Shown in pieces: positions 55,341 through 64,000 of a stretch of DNA of 64,000 nucleotides. Under the pieces are notes generated by a model, which ran no database searches, was not told the origin of the DNA, and worked only from the letters and a program-made list of their open reading frames with translations. Position numbers and translations under genes: made by a program. Position 1 is the first letter of the stretch; each line of letters opens with the position of its first letter. This DNA comes from Gammaproteobacteria bacterium (GTDB lineage Bacteria; Pseudomonadota; Gammaproteobacteria; Steroidobacterales; Steroidobacteraceae), in assembly GCA_025357835.1 (NCBI GenBank), contig JANYLM010000104.1, positions 1 through 64,000 on the forward strand. Direction: 5' to 3'.

Positions 55341-56122
55341 AGCGGGTCATCGCAGTCGCAAATCAGAAAGGCGGGGTGGGCAAGACCACCACCGCCGTCA
55401 ATCTAGCCGCCTCGCTGACGGCCACCAAGCGGCGTGTGCTGCTGATCGATCTCGATCCCCAGGGGAATGCCACTATGGGATGCGGAATCGACAAGTATTC
55501 CCAATCCCGCACCAGTTGCGATGTGCTGTTGGGTGATTGCACTGCGATGGAGGCGCTGGTGCCGGTGGCGTACGGCGGTTTCATGCTGATGCCGTCCAAT
55601 CAAGATCTCACGGCGGCCGAGGTTCGCCTGCTGACCATGATCGCGGGACGCGAGTTCAAGCTGCGCAACGCGCTCAAGCTCATTCGCGAAGACTTCGACG
55701 TGATATTGATCGACTGTCCGCCGGCATTGAATATGCTCACCTTGAACGCGCTGGTGGCCGCGGATTCGGTCATGGTCCCCATGCAATGCGAATACTACGC
55801 GCTGGAGGGCCTGAGCAGCCTGGTGCAGACCATCGAGCAGATTCGCAGCAGCATCAATCCCGATCTGGAAATCGAAGGCTTGCTGCGCACCATGTTCGAC
55901 CCGCGTAACAATCTCGCGAATGAGGTGTCCGCGCAGCTCATCGAGCACTTCGGCGACAAGGTGTTTCGCACCATCATTCCACGCAATGTGCGGTTGGCGG
56001 AGGCTCCGAGTTTCGGCAAGCCCGCGCTTTTTCACGACAAGGAGTCGCGCGGCGCTCTTGCCTATCTGGCTCTCGCTGGTGAGATGATTCGCCGCGACGA
56101 TACGCAGCCCGCGACCGTATAA
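55337..56122 (+). CDS. parA: Chromosome-partitioning ATPase ParA (Soj)
   Basis: ParA is a Walker-type ATPase that moves ParB-parS complexes during chromosome segregation. The 261-residue product has the deviant Walker A KGGVGKTTTAVNLAASL at its N terminus, Walker B VILIDCPPALNMLTLNAL and the RNVRLAEAPSFGKP segment typical of chromosomal Soj proteins. No N-terminal helix-turn-helix is present, unlike plasmid type Ia ParA. It is followed by parB after an 80-base gap holding inverted repeats. Confidence 0.97.
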   Translation: MKRVIAVANQKGGVGKTTTAVNLAASLTATKRRVLLIDLDPQGNATMGCGIDKYSQSRTSCDVLLGDCTAMEALVPVAYGGFMLMPSNQDLTAAEVRLLTMIAGREFKLRNALKLIREDFDVILIDCPPALNMLTLNALVAADSVMVPMQCEYYALEGLSSLVQTIEQIRSSINPDLEIEGLLRTMFDPRNNLANEVSAQLIEHFGDKVFRTIIPRNVRLAEAPSFGKPALFHDKESRGALAYLALAGEMIRRDDTQPATV

Positions 56123-56132
56123 TCGGTTTGGT

Positions 56133-56176
56133 TAGTGGAATCGTTCCACTAATGGAATGGTTCCGTCAGCGGAATC
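56133..56176. promoter_or_regulatory. GGAA/TTCC inverted-repeat cluster before parB
   Basis: In the 80-base parA-parB gap, TAGTGGAA-TCG-TTCCACTA is a perfect palindrome with a three-base spacer (56133-56151). It is followed by GGAA-TGG-TTCC (56154-56164) and a further GGAATC (56172). The spacing suggests a protein-binding site or an RNA hairpin controlling parB; neither is shown. Confidence 0.45.
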
Positions 56177-56201
56177 AAATTCGGTCACTGGGATTTAAAG
56201 C

Positions 56202-57104
56202 ATGTCCGGCAAAAAGCCGTCTCTAGGTCGCGGCCTCGCTGAGCTCTCGCCCCTGCTCGCGAAGCGCGCGGCTGCGCCAGTCCACGAGCCAGCGGTGCTT
56301 GCCGGCGACCGGCTGGCAAGTTTGCCGCTCGATCTGCTGCAGCGGGGCAAGTACCAGCCGCGCGTCGACATGCGCCTCGAAACCCTGAGCGAACTCGCGG
56401 ATTCGATCAAATCACAGGGTCTGGTACAGCCCATCCTGGTGCGGCCCGTGGGAGCCCGCAATCCCGGCGAATCGCAACGCTATGAAATCATTGCAGGCGA
56501 GCGACGCTGGCGGGCGGCGCAAATGGCGGGCCTGACCGACATTCCCGCGGTTATTCGCGATGTGCCCGATGAGGCCGCTGTTTCCATGGCGCTCATAGAG
56601 AATATTCAGCGCGAGGACCTCAACCCTCTGGAAGAGGCGGGTGCGCTGCTGCGCCTGATAGAAGAATTCGGCCTGACCCATCAGGCGGCCGCCGAGGCCG
56701 TCGGGCGCTCGCGTGCTGCGGTGAGCAATCTGCTGCGCCTCATGGAATTAGCCGACGAGGTCAAGGAATTGCTGGAACAGCGCCGCATTGAGATGGGCCA
56801 TGCGCGCGCGCTGCTCGGCTTAACCTCGCGCCGCCAACAGGTCGAAGTGGCGGTCCTGGTGGCCAAAAAGGCCCTTTCGGTGCGCGAAACAGAAGCCCTG
56901 GTGCGTCGCATCATCAATCCGCAGGCCGGCAATTCACAGGAGTCTAAGCCTGTGGATCCGGATATTCACCGCCTGGAGCGCGAATTGGCCGATAAATTGG
57001 GTGCCAAGGTGGCGTTCCAGCACACCGCCTCGGGAAAGGGAAAGCTGGTCGTGAGCTACAACAGCTTGGACGAGCTCGAGGGTATCCTCGGCCACATTCA
57101 GTAA
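56202..57104 (+). CDS. parB: Chromosome-partitioning protein ParB
   Basis: ParB binds parS, spreads as a CTP-dependent clamp and recruits SMC. The 300-residue product starts KKPSLGRGLAELSPLL, a typical ParA-interacting N terminus. The CTP-binding ParB/Srx motifs follow (GERRWRAAQMAGL and ENIQREDLNPLEEA), then a helix-turn-helix (THQAAAEAVGRSRAAVSNLLRL) and a C-terminal dimerisation domain. A parS-like site lies upstream of gyrB in this window. Confidence 0.97.
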   Translation: MSGKKPSLGRGLAELSPLLAKRAAAPVHEPAVLAGDRLASLPLDLLQRGKYQPRVDMRLETLSELADSIKSQGLVQPILVRPVGARNPGESQRYEIIAGERRWRAAQMAGLTDIPAVIRDVPDEAAVSMALIENIQREDLNPLEEAGALLRLIEEFGLTHQAAAEAVGRSRAAVSNLLRLMELADEVKELLEQRRIEMGHARALLGLTSRRQQVEVAVLVAKKALSVRETEALVRRIINPQAGNSQESKPVDPDIHRLERELADKLGAKVAFQHTASGKGKLVVSYNSLDELEGILGHIQ

Positions 57105-57138
57105 CACAACCGCCGGGAAAAAATACAGGCCTGTCGCC

Positions 57139-57167
57139 TTGATGGAGCGGGGCCGCCTCTCTATAAT
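57139..57167 (+). promoter_or_regulatory. Sigma-70 promoter of the atp operon
   Basis: TTGATG (57139-57144), a 17-base spacer and TATAAT (57162-57167) form a near-consensus promoter just after parB. Transcription would begin near 57174, giving a leader of roughly 95 bases before atpI. Confidence 0.7.
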
Positions 57168-57269
57168 GCGCCGGCTATTTTGACTGGCGACGGCTCTTAT
57201 GTGCAAATCGAAGGTAGCGCGCCGTTCGCCACGCCGATATGCGTCGGCGCCGATCCGGTTCCCTTCGCG

Positions 57270-57641
57270 ATGAGTGACGTTCTGGTTCGCGGCAATCGGC
57301 TGGTCGTTCGCGTCGTGCTCCTGCAAGCAGGTTGCGCGGTGCTGGTCGCATCTGTGTTTCTTGTGTTGAAAGGCGCATCCGCCGGTTTTGCGGCACTGGT
57401 GGGCGGGTTGATCGTGGCTCTTGGCAGCGCGCTATTCGGTTGGCGTGCATTCAAGCCGGGGGTTGCGGGCGCCGCCACACTGAACGCGGCCATGTACGGC
57501 GGAGTCGCCCTGAAGTGGCTGTGGTTCATACTGGCGCTGTATGTAGCGCTGGCGCGTCTGAAGCTCGAAGGGGCACCGCTGCTCATCGGGGTGGTAGCCG
57601 CGCAATTGGGATACTGGCTCGGATTGATTCGGCGCAAATGA
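57270..57641 (+). CDS. atpI: ATP synthase accessory protein AtpI
   Basis: AtpI is a small membrane protein that helps assemble the c-ring. From the ATG at 57270 the product is 123 residues with four hydrophobic segments, as expected. A longer open frame begins at 57180 just downstream of the promoter, but its extra 30 residues have no family character. It leads the operon atpI-B-E-F-H-A-G-D-C. Confidence 0.82.
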   Translation: MSDVLVRGNRLVVRVVLLQAGCAVLVASVFLVLKGASAGFAALVGGLIVALGSALFGWRAFKPGVAGAATLNAAMYGGVALKWLWFILALYVALARLKLEGAPLLIGVVAAQLGYWLGLIRRK

Positions 57642-58523
<882 letters not shown>

Positions 58524-58540
58524 ATTCGATTCATCACTGA

Positions 58541-58843
<303 letters not shown>

Positions 58844-58889
58844 GCGCAAGCATCGGCGTCCTTAAGGGGCGCCGGGCAAGGAGTAGGCA

Positions 58890-59369
58890 ATGGACATAGC
58901 AGTTACGCTGGTCATCCAAGGTCTCGTCTTTTTCGGCGTGGCGTGGCTCGTGATGAAATTCATGTGGCCGCACATCATCGCGGCCATAGAGGCCCGGCAG
59001 AAGAAAATCGCCGAAGGTTTGGCCGCGGCCAGCAAGAGCGAAAAGGACCTCGACGAAGCGCAAGCTCGCTCCAAGGAAATCATCCGCGAAGCGCGCGACC
59101 GCGCGGCGCAGATCGTTGACCAGGCGAGCAAGCGTTCGAACGAAATCGTCGACGAAGCCAAGGGCACGGCCGCGGGCGAGGCACAGCGCCTAGTGGCGCA
59201 GGCACACGATGAAGTGGCGCGTGAGACGACGCGTGCTCGCGAGGGTTTGGCGAAGGAAGTGGGCAAGCTCGCGGTCGAAGGCGCATCGCGTCTGTTGCAG
59301 CGTGAAATCGATCCTAAGACTCACGCTGAGCTGCTGGATAGATTGGCCGCCGAGGTTGCGCGTGGCTGA
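58890..59369 (+). CDS. atpF: ATP synthase F0 subunit b
   Basis: Subunit b is the peripheral stalk linking F0 to F1. The 159-residue product has one N-terminal membrane segment (IAVTLVIQGLVFFGVAWLVM), then a long charged coiled coil rich in Ala, Glu, Lys and Arg. The length is as expected. Its stop overlaps the atpH start by eight bases. Confidence 0.96.
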   Translation: MDIAVTLVIQGLVFFGVAWLVMKFMWPHIIAAIEARQKKIAEGLAAASKSEKDLDEAQARSKEIIREARDRAAQIVDQASKRSNEIVDEAKGTAAGEAQRLVAQAHDEVARETTRAREGLAKEVGKLAVEGASRLLQREIDPKTHAELLDRLAAEVARG

Positions 59370-59898
59370 ACGAGCTACCATCGCCCGGCCCTATGCGAAA
59401 GCCGCGTTCGAAGCCGCGCGCGCGGCGAACGCGTTTGCAGAATGGTCTCAAGGTCTTAAGGCTGCAGCCGAGATCGTCGCGGATCCGCGCGTGGGCTCGC
59501 TCACCAAGAGTCCGCAGTGGACCGCGCCCGATTTAGCCGGCCTCATCACCGAAGTTGCGGGCCCCAAGCTCGATGCGGGCATGCAGAACTTCGTGCGCGT
59601 GCTGGCCGAGAATCATCGCTTGTTGCTGCTGCCGGAAATCGCGGTGCATTACGAGGTTCTGCGTTCCAACGTCGAGAATACCGTCGAGGTGGAGGTGGTC
59701 TCCGCCGTGCCGCTCGATGCCGCGCAAGCCGAGAAGCTCAAGCAGGCTTTGAGCACGCGGCTGAAACGCCAAGTGCGCATGCAAACTTCGGTCGATTCGA
59801 CGCTGTTGGGAGGCGCGGTGGTGCGCGCCGGGGATCTGGTCATCGACGGCTCGTTGAAAGGCCGTCTGCAACGACTCGCCACAGAATTGGGAAGCTAA
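59362..59898 (+). CDS. atpH: ATP synthase F1 subunit delta
   Basis: Subunit delta joins the peripheral stalk to the F1 head. From the GTG at 59362 the product is 178 residues starting MAERATIARPYAKAAFEAA, the family N terminus. It ends with LLGGAVVRAGDLVIDGSLKGRLQRL, the typical C-terminal signature. A longer frame opens at 59209 but lies within atpF. The overlap with atpF suggests coupled translation. Confidence 0.96.
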   Translation: MAERATIARPYAKAAFEAARAANAFAEWSQGLKAAAEIVADPRVGSLTKSPQWTAPDLAGLITEVAGPKLDAGMQNFVRVLAENHRLLLLPEIAVHYEVLRSNVENTVEVEVVSAVPLDAAQAEKLKQALSTRLKRQVRMQTSVDSTLLGGAVVRAGDLVIDGSLKGRLQRLATELGS

Positions 59899-59944
59899 AC
59901 TGATTTAGTCGCGGGTCCTATAGGCTCGCAGCAAGAGGGTTGAT

Positions 59945-61480
59945 ATGTCCATTAAGGCATCGGAAATCAGCGACCTGATCAAGGCGCGAATCGATAAGTT
60001 CCAGTCCACTACCGAGGCGCGCAATGTCGGCACCGTGGTGAGCGTCACCGACGGCATCGTACGCGTCCATGGTCTCGCGGACGCGCGTTACGGCGAAATG
60101 TTGGAATTCGACGGCAACACCTTTGGATTGGCGCTGAACCTCGAGCGGGACTCGGTGGGCGCAGTGGTGCTCGGCGACTACAAGCACATCTCCGAAGGAT
60201 CGGTGGTCAAGACCACGGGCCGCATACTCGAAGTGCCGGTGGGCCCGGAACTCCTGGGCCGCGTCGTCGACGCTCTCGGCAATCCCATCGACGGCAAGGG
60301 TCCGGTGAATGCCAAGCTGAAGTCGCCGCTGGAGCGCGTGGCGCCGGGCGTGATTTTCCGCAAGAGCGTGTCGCAGCCGGTGCAGACCGGCCTCAAGGCC
60401 ATCGACGCCATGGTGCCGATCGGCCGCGGCCAGCGCGAACTCATCATCGGCGATCGCCAGACCGGCAAGACCGCGGTCGCCATCGACACCATCATCAATC
60501 AGAAGGGCACGGGCGTTAAATGCGTCTACGTCGCCATCGGGCAGAAGCAGAGCTCGATCGCCAACGTGGTGCGCAAGCTCGACGAGCATGGCGCCATGGG
60601 CCACACAATTATCGTCGCGGCTTCCGCCTCGATGCCCGCGGCCATGCAGTACCTCGCACCCTACGGCGGCTGTGCCATGGGCGAGTACTTCATGGATAAC
60701 GGCGAAGATGCACTGATTGTCTATGACGATTTGTCCAAGCAGGCCGTTGCCTATCGCCAGATCTCGCTGTTGCTGCGCCGCCCGCCGGGCCGCGAAGCCT
60801 ATCCCGGCGATGTGTTCTACCTGCACTCCCGTCTGCTCGAGCGTTCCGCGCGCGTGAACGAGGAGTACGTCGAGAAATTCACCAACGGCCGAGTCAAAGG
60901 CAAGACCGGATCGCTGACGGGTCTGCCCATCATCGAAACCCAGGCCGGCGACGTCACCGCCTTCGTGCCGACCAACGTCATTTCCATCACCGACGGCCAG
61001 ATTTTCCTGGAAACCGACTTGTTCAACGCCGGCATGCGCCCGGCCATCAACGCCGGCGTTTCCGTATCGCGCGTCGGCGGCGCGGCGCAGACCAACATCA
61101 TCAAGAAGCTGGGCGGCGGCGTCCGCTTGGCGCTCGCGCAGTACCGCGAACTCGCGGCCTTCTCGCAATTCGCCTCGGACTTGGACGAAGCGACACGCCG
61201 GCAGCTCGAGCGCGGCCAGCGCGTCACCGAACTCATGAAGCAGAAGCAGTACGCTCCCATGTCGGTGGCCGAAATGGCGCTGTCGCTGTATGCCGCCAAC
61301 AACGGCTTCTTCGACAAGGTCGACCGCCGCAAGGTGGTGGAGACCGAAGCCGCGTTGCAATCATTTGCGCGCTCGAGCCATGCCGATCTGCTGAAGGGCA
61401 TCAACACTAAGCCGGATCTGTCGAGTGAAGTCGAAGCAGGACTGAAGAAGTGCTGCGCCGACTTCTTCGCGACGCTGTAA
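59945..61480 (+). CDS. atpA: ATP synthase F1 subunit alpha
   Basis: The 511-residue regulatory nucleotide-binding subunit forms the hexamer with beta. It has Walker [19 protein letters not shown], the family signature [20 protein letters not shown] and the arginine-finger region [19 protein letters not shown]. Length and start ([16 protein letters not shown]) are standard. A very long antisense open frame across it is a codon-bias shadow. Confidence 0.98.
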   Translation: MSIKASEISDLIKARIDKFQSTTEARNVGTVVSVTDGIVRVHGLADARYGEMLEFDGNTFGLALNLERDSVGAVVLGDYKHISEGSVVKTTGRILEVPVGPELLGRVVDALGNPIDGKGPVNAKLKSPLERVAPGVIFRKSVSQPVQTGLKAIDAMVPIGRGQRELIIGDRQTGKTAVAIDTIINQKGTGVKCVYVAIGQKQSSIANVVRKLDEHGAMGHTIIVAASASMPAAMQYLAPYGGCAMGEYFMDNGEDALIVYDDLSKQAVAYRQISLLLRRPPGREAYPGDVFYLHSRLLERSARVNEEYVEKFTNGRVKGKTGSLTGLPIIETQAGDVTAFVPTNVISITDGQIFLETDLFNAGMRPAINAGVSVSRVGGAAQTNIIKKLGGGVRLALAQYRELAAFSQFASDLDEATRRQLERGQRVTELMKQKQYAPMSVAEMALSLYAANNGFFDKVDRRKVVETEAALQSFARSSHADLLKGINTKPDLSSEVEAGLKKCCADFFATL

Positions 61481-61498
61481 GCAGAGTAAGAGAAGGCA

Positions 61499-62362
61499 AT
61501 GGCAGGCGCAAAAGAAATCCGCGGCAAGATCGTGAGTATCAAGAATACTCAGAAGATCACCAAGGCCATGGAAATGGTGGCGGCGAGCAAGATGCGCAAG
61601 GCGCAGGACCGGATGCGCGCGGCGCGCCCCTATGCGGAAAAGATCCGCAAGATCATCGGCCACTTGCGCCAGGTGAACCTGGATTACAAACATCCCTTCA
61701 CCTTGGAGCGGCCGGTGCAATCCGTAGGGATCGTGGTGATAAGCACCGATCGCGGCTTGTGCGGTTCGTTGAATCTGAACCTGTTCAAGGCGGCCCTAGG
61801 CGCCATCCGCGAAGCGCAAGGCAAGAACGTCAAGGTTTATTTGTGCGTCATCGGTTCCAAGGCACTGCAGTTCTTTCGACGGCTGTCCGGCGTCGAAATC
61901 GCCGCGTCGGTCACGCATTTGGGCGACAAGCCTAAGTCCGCGGATTTGATCGGAACCAGCAAGGTCATGCTCGATTTCTATCGCGACACCAAGGTCGATC
62001 AATTACTGCTGGTACACAACGTTTTCGTCAATACGATGACGCAAAAGGGCGTCGTCTCGCAGCTGCTGCCGCTGCAGACCATCGACAAGGATGAGCTGCA
62101 GGAACGCTGGGATTACATCTACGAGCCGGATGCCGCCGAAATTCTCGACGGCATTTTGATGCGATACATCGAGTCCCAGATATTCCAGGGGGCCGTCGAA
62201 AATGTCGCCTGCGAAATGGCGGCGCGCATGGTGGCTATGAAGAGCGCCTCCGACAACGCCGGCAAGCTCATCGACGAGCTGCAACTCATTTACAACAAGG
62301 CCCGTCAGGCGGCGATCACGAAAGAACTTTCGGAAATCGTCGGCGGCGCGGCAGCAGTCTAG
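61499..62362 (+). CDS. atpG: ATP synthase F1 subunit gamma
   Basis: Gamma is the rotating central shaft. The 287-residue product begins with the conserved [30 protein letters not shown] helix. It ends with the partner helix [35 protein letters not shown]. Both helices form the coiled coil inside the hexamer. It is followed by a longer gap than others in the operon, with two hairpins. Confidence 0.97.
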   Translation: MAGAKEIRGKIVSIKNTQKITKAMEMVAASKMRKAQDRMRAARPYAEKIRKIIGHLRQVNLDYKHPFTLERPVQSVGIVVISTDRGLCGSLNLNLFKAALGAIREAQGKNVKVYLCVIGSKALQFFRRLSGVEIAASVTHLGDKPKSADLIGTSKVMLDFYRDTKVDQLLLVHNVFVNTMTQKGVVSQLLPLQTIDKDELQERWDYIYEPDAAEILDGILMRYIESQIFQGAVENVACEMAARMVAMKSASDNAGKLIDELQLIYNKARQAAITKELSEIVGGAAAV

Positions 62363-62385
62363 ATCAGATTAGATTTCGGTATCAT

Positions 62386-62429
62386 CGGCGCGTAGCGCCG
62401 CCAAATGTTCGGGGTTGCGCAGCAACCCC
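62386..62429 (+). other. Tandem hairpins between atpG and atpD
   Basis: CGGCGC-GTA-GCGCCG (62386-62400) and GGGGTTGC-GCA-GCAACCCC (62411-62429) are two perfect stem-loops with three-base loops in the 84-base gap. Neither has a following T-run, so they are more likely to affect mRNA processing, stability or translation than to terminate. Confidence 0.6.
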
Positions 62430-62434
62430 GTTGA

Positions 62435-63865
<1,431 letters not shown>

Positions 63866-63873
63866 GAGCAATC

Positions 63874-64000
63874 ATGGCCAACACCATTCATGTCGATATC
63901 GTCAGCGCCGAAGGACAGATCTTCTCGGGCGAGGCGAGTATGGTGTTCGTGCCGGGCTCGCAAGGCGAACTCGGCATCGCGCCGCGTCACGCACCCTTAC
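63874..64000 (+). CDS. atpC: ATP synthase F1 subunit epsilon, N-terminal fragment
   Basis: The first 42 codons ([20 protein letters not shown] ... [19 protein letters not shown]) match the N-terminal beta sandwich of epsilon, the inhibitory rotor subunit. It starts eight bases after atpD and is cut by the right edge of the window. It completes the nine-gene operon order. Confidence 0.95.
   Translation, partial: MANTIHVDIVSAEGQIFSGEASMVFVPGSQGELGIAPRHAPL

Noticed and set aside
59918..61360. A 480-codon antisense frame across atpA, and similar ones across atpD and glnA
   Set aside because: They mirror codon bias on the opposite strand of highly conserved genes and have no recognisable protein features.

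Overview
The window is a high-GC, gene-dense stretch of a gammaproteobacterial chromosome centred on the replication-origin neighbourhood. The evidence for this is the run gyrB, recF, dnaN, dnaA on the minus strand followed by rpmH, rnpA, yidD, yidC, mnmE on the plus strand, then mnmG, rsmG, parA, parB and the F-type ATP synthase operon. Gene content (envC-ctp block, rhodanese-grxC-secB-gpsA-trmL, glnA-ntrBC, glyQS) fits a Xanthomonadales/Nevskiales/Steroidobacterales-like lineage. That placement is an inference from gene order and protein flavour, not a computed phylogeny.

Layout. 0-7 kb: cell-envelope and c-di-GMP genes on the minus strand (a cut DUF4139 gene, a PBP7-type endopeptidase, a diguanylate cyclase, an S41 protease, a degenerate GGDEF-EAL protein, EnvC). 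7-10 kb: plus-strand rhodanese, grxC, secB, gpsA, then minus-strand trmL and an MscS channel. 11-16 kb: nitrogen control, with ntrC, ntrB, a DUF4124 gene and glnA; glnA has a recognisable sigma-54 promoter and an NtrC-like site. 16-21 kb: glyQ, glyS, plsC, a short methyltransferase-like gene and a cation antiporter. 21-25.6 kb: an accessory island of small minus-strand genes separated by attC-like integron recombination sites, with no integrase in view. 25.6-30.6 kb: a PLP-dependent ammonia-lyase, a MocR regulator, a LysE exporter and a cobalt-type nitrile hydratase operon whose alpha subunit carries a twin-arginine signal. 30.6-41 kb: the dnaA/oriC region with a parS-like palindrome between recF and gyrB and an AT-rich dnaA-dnaN gap with DnaA boxes. 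41-54.7 kb: a NatAB-type ABC exporter, a secreted hydrolase, class I fumarase, mnmG, an OppA-like binding protein, glutathione peroxidase, cytochrome c4, an S9 peptidase and two unrecognised small genes. 54.7-64 kb: rsmG, parA, parB and atpI-B-E-F-H-A-G-D-C, the last cut by the window edge.

The two parts most worth a second look are the integrase-less cassette array (about 23.0-25.5 kb), where at least three long imperfect palindromes bounded by RYYYAAC/GTTRRRY-type ends sit at gene junctions, and the apparently exported nitrile hydratase (28.8-30.6 kb). The rest is mostly ordinary housekeeping. No rRNA, tRNA, CRISPR, transposase or prophage genes were seen.
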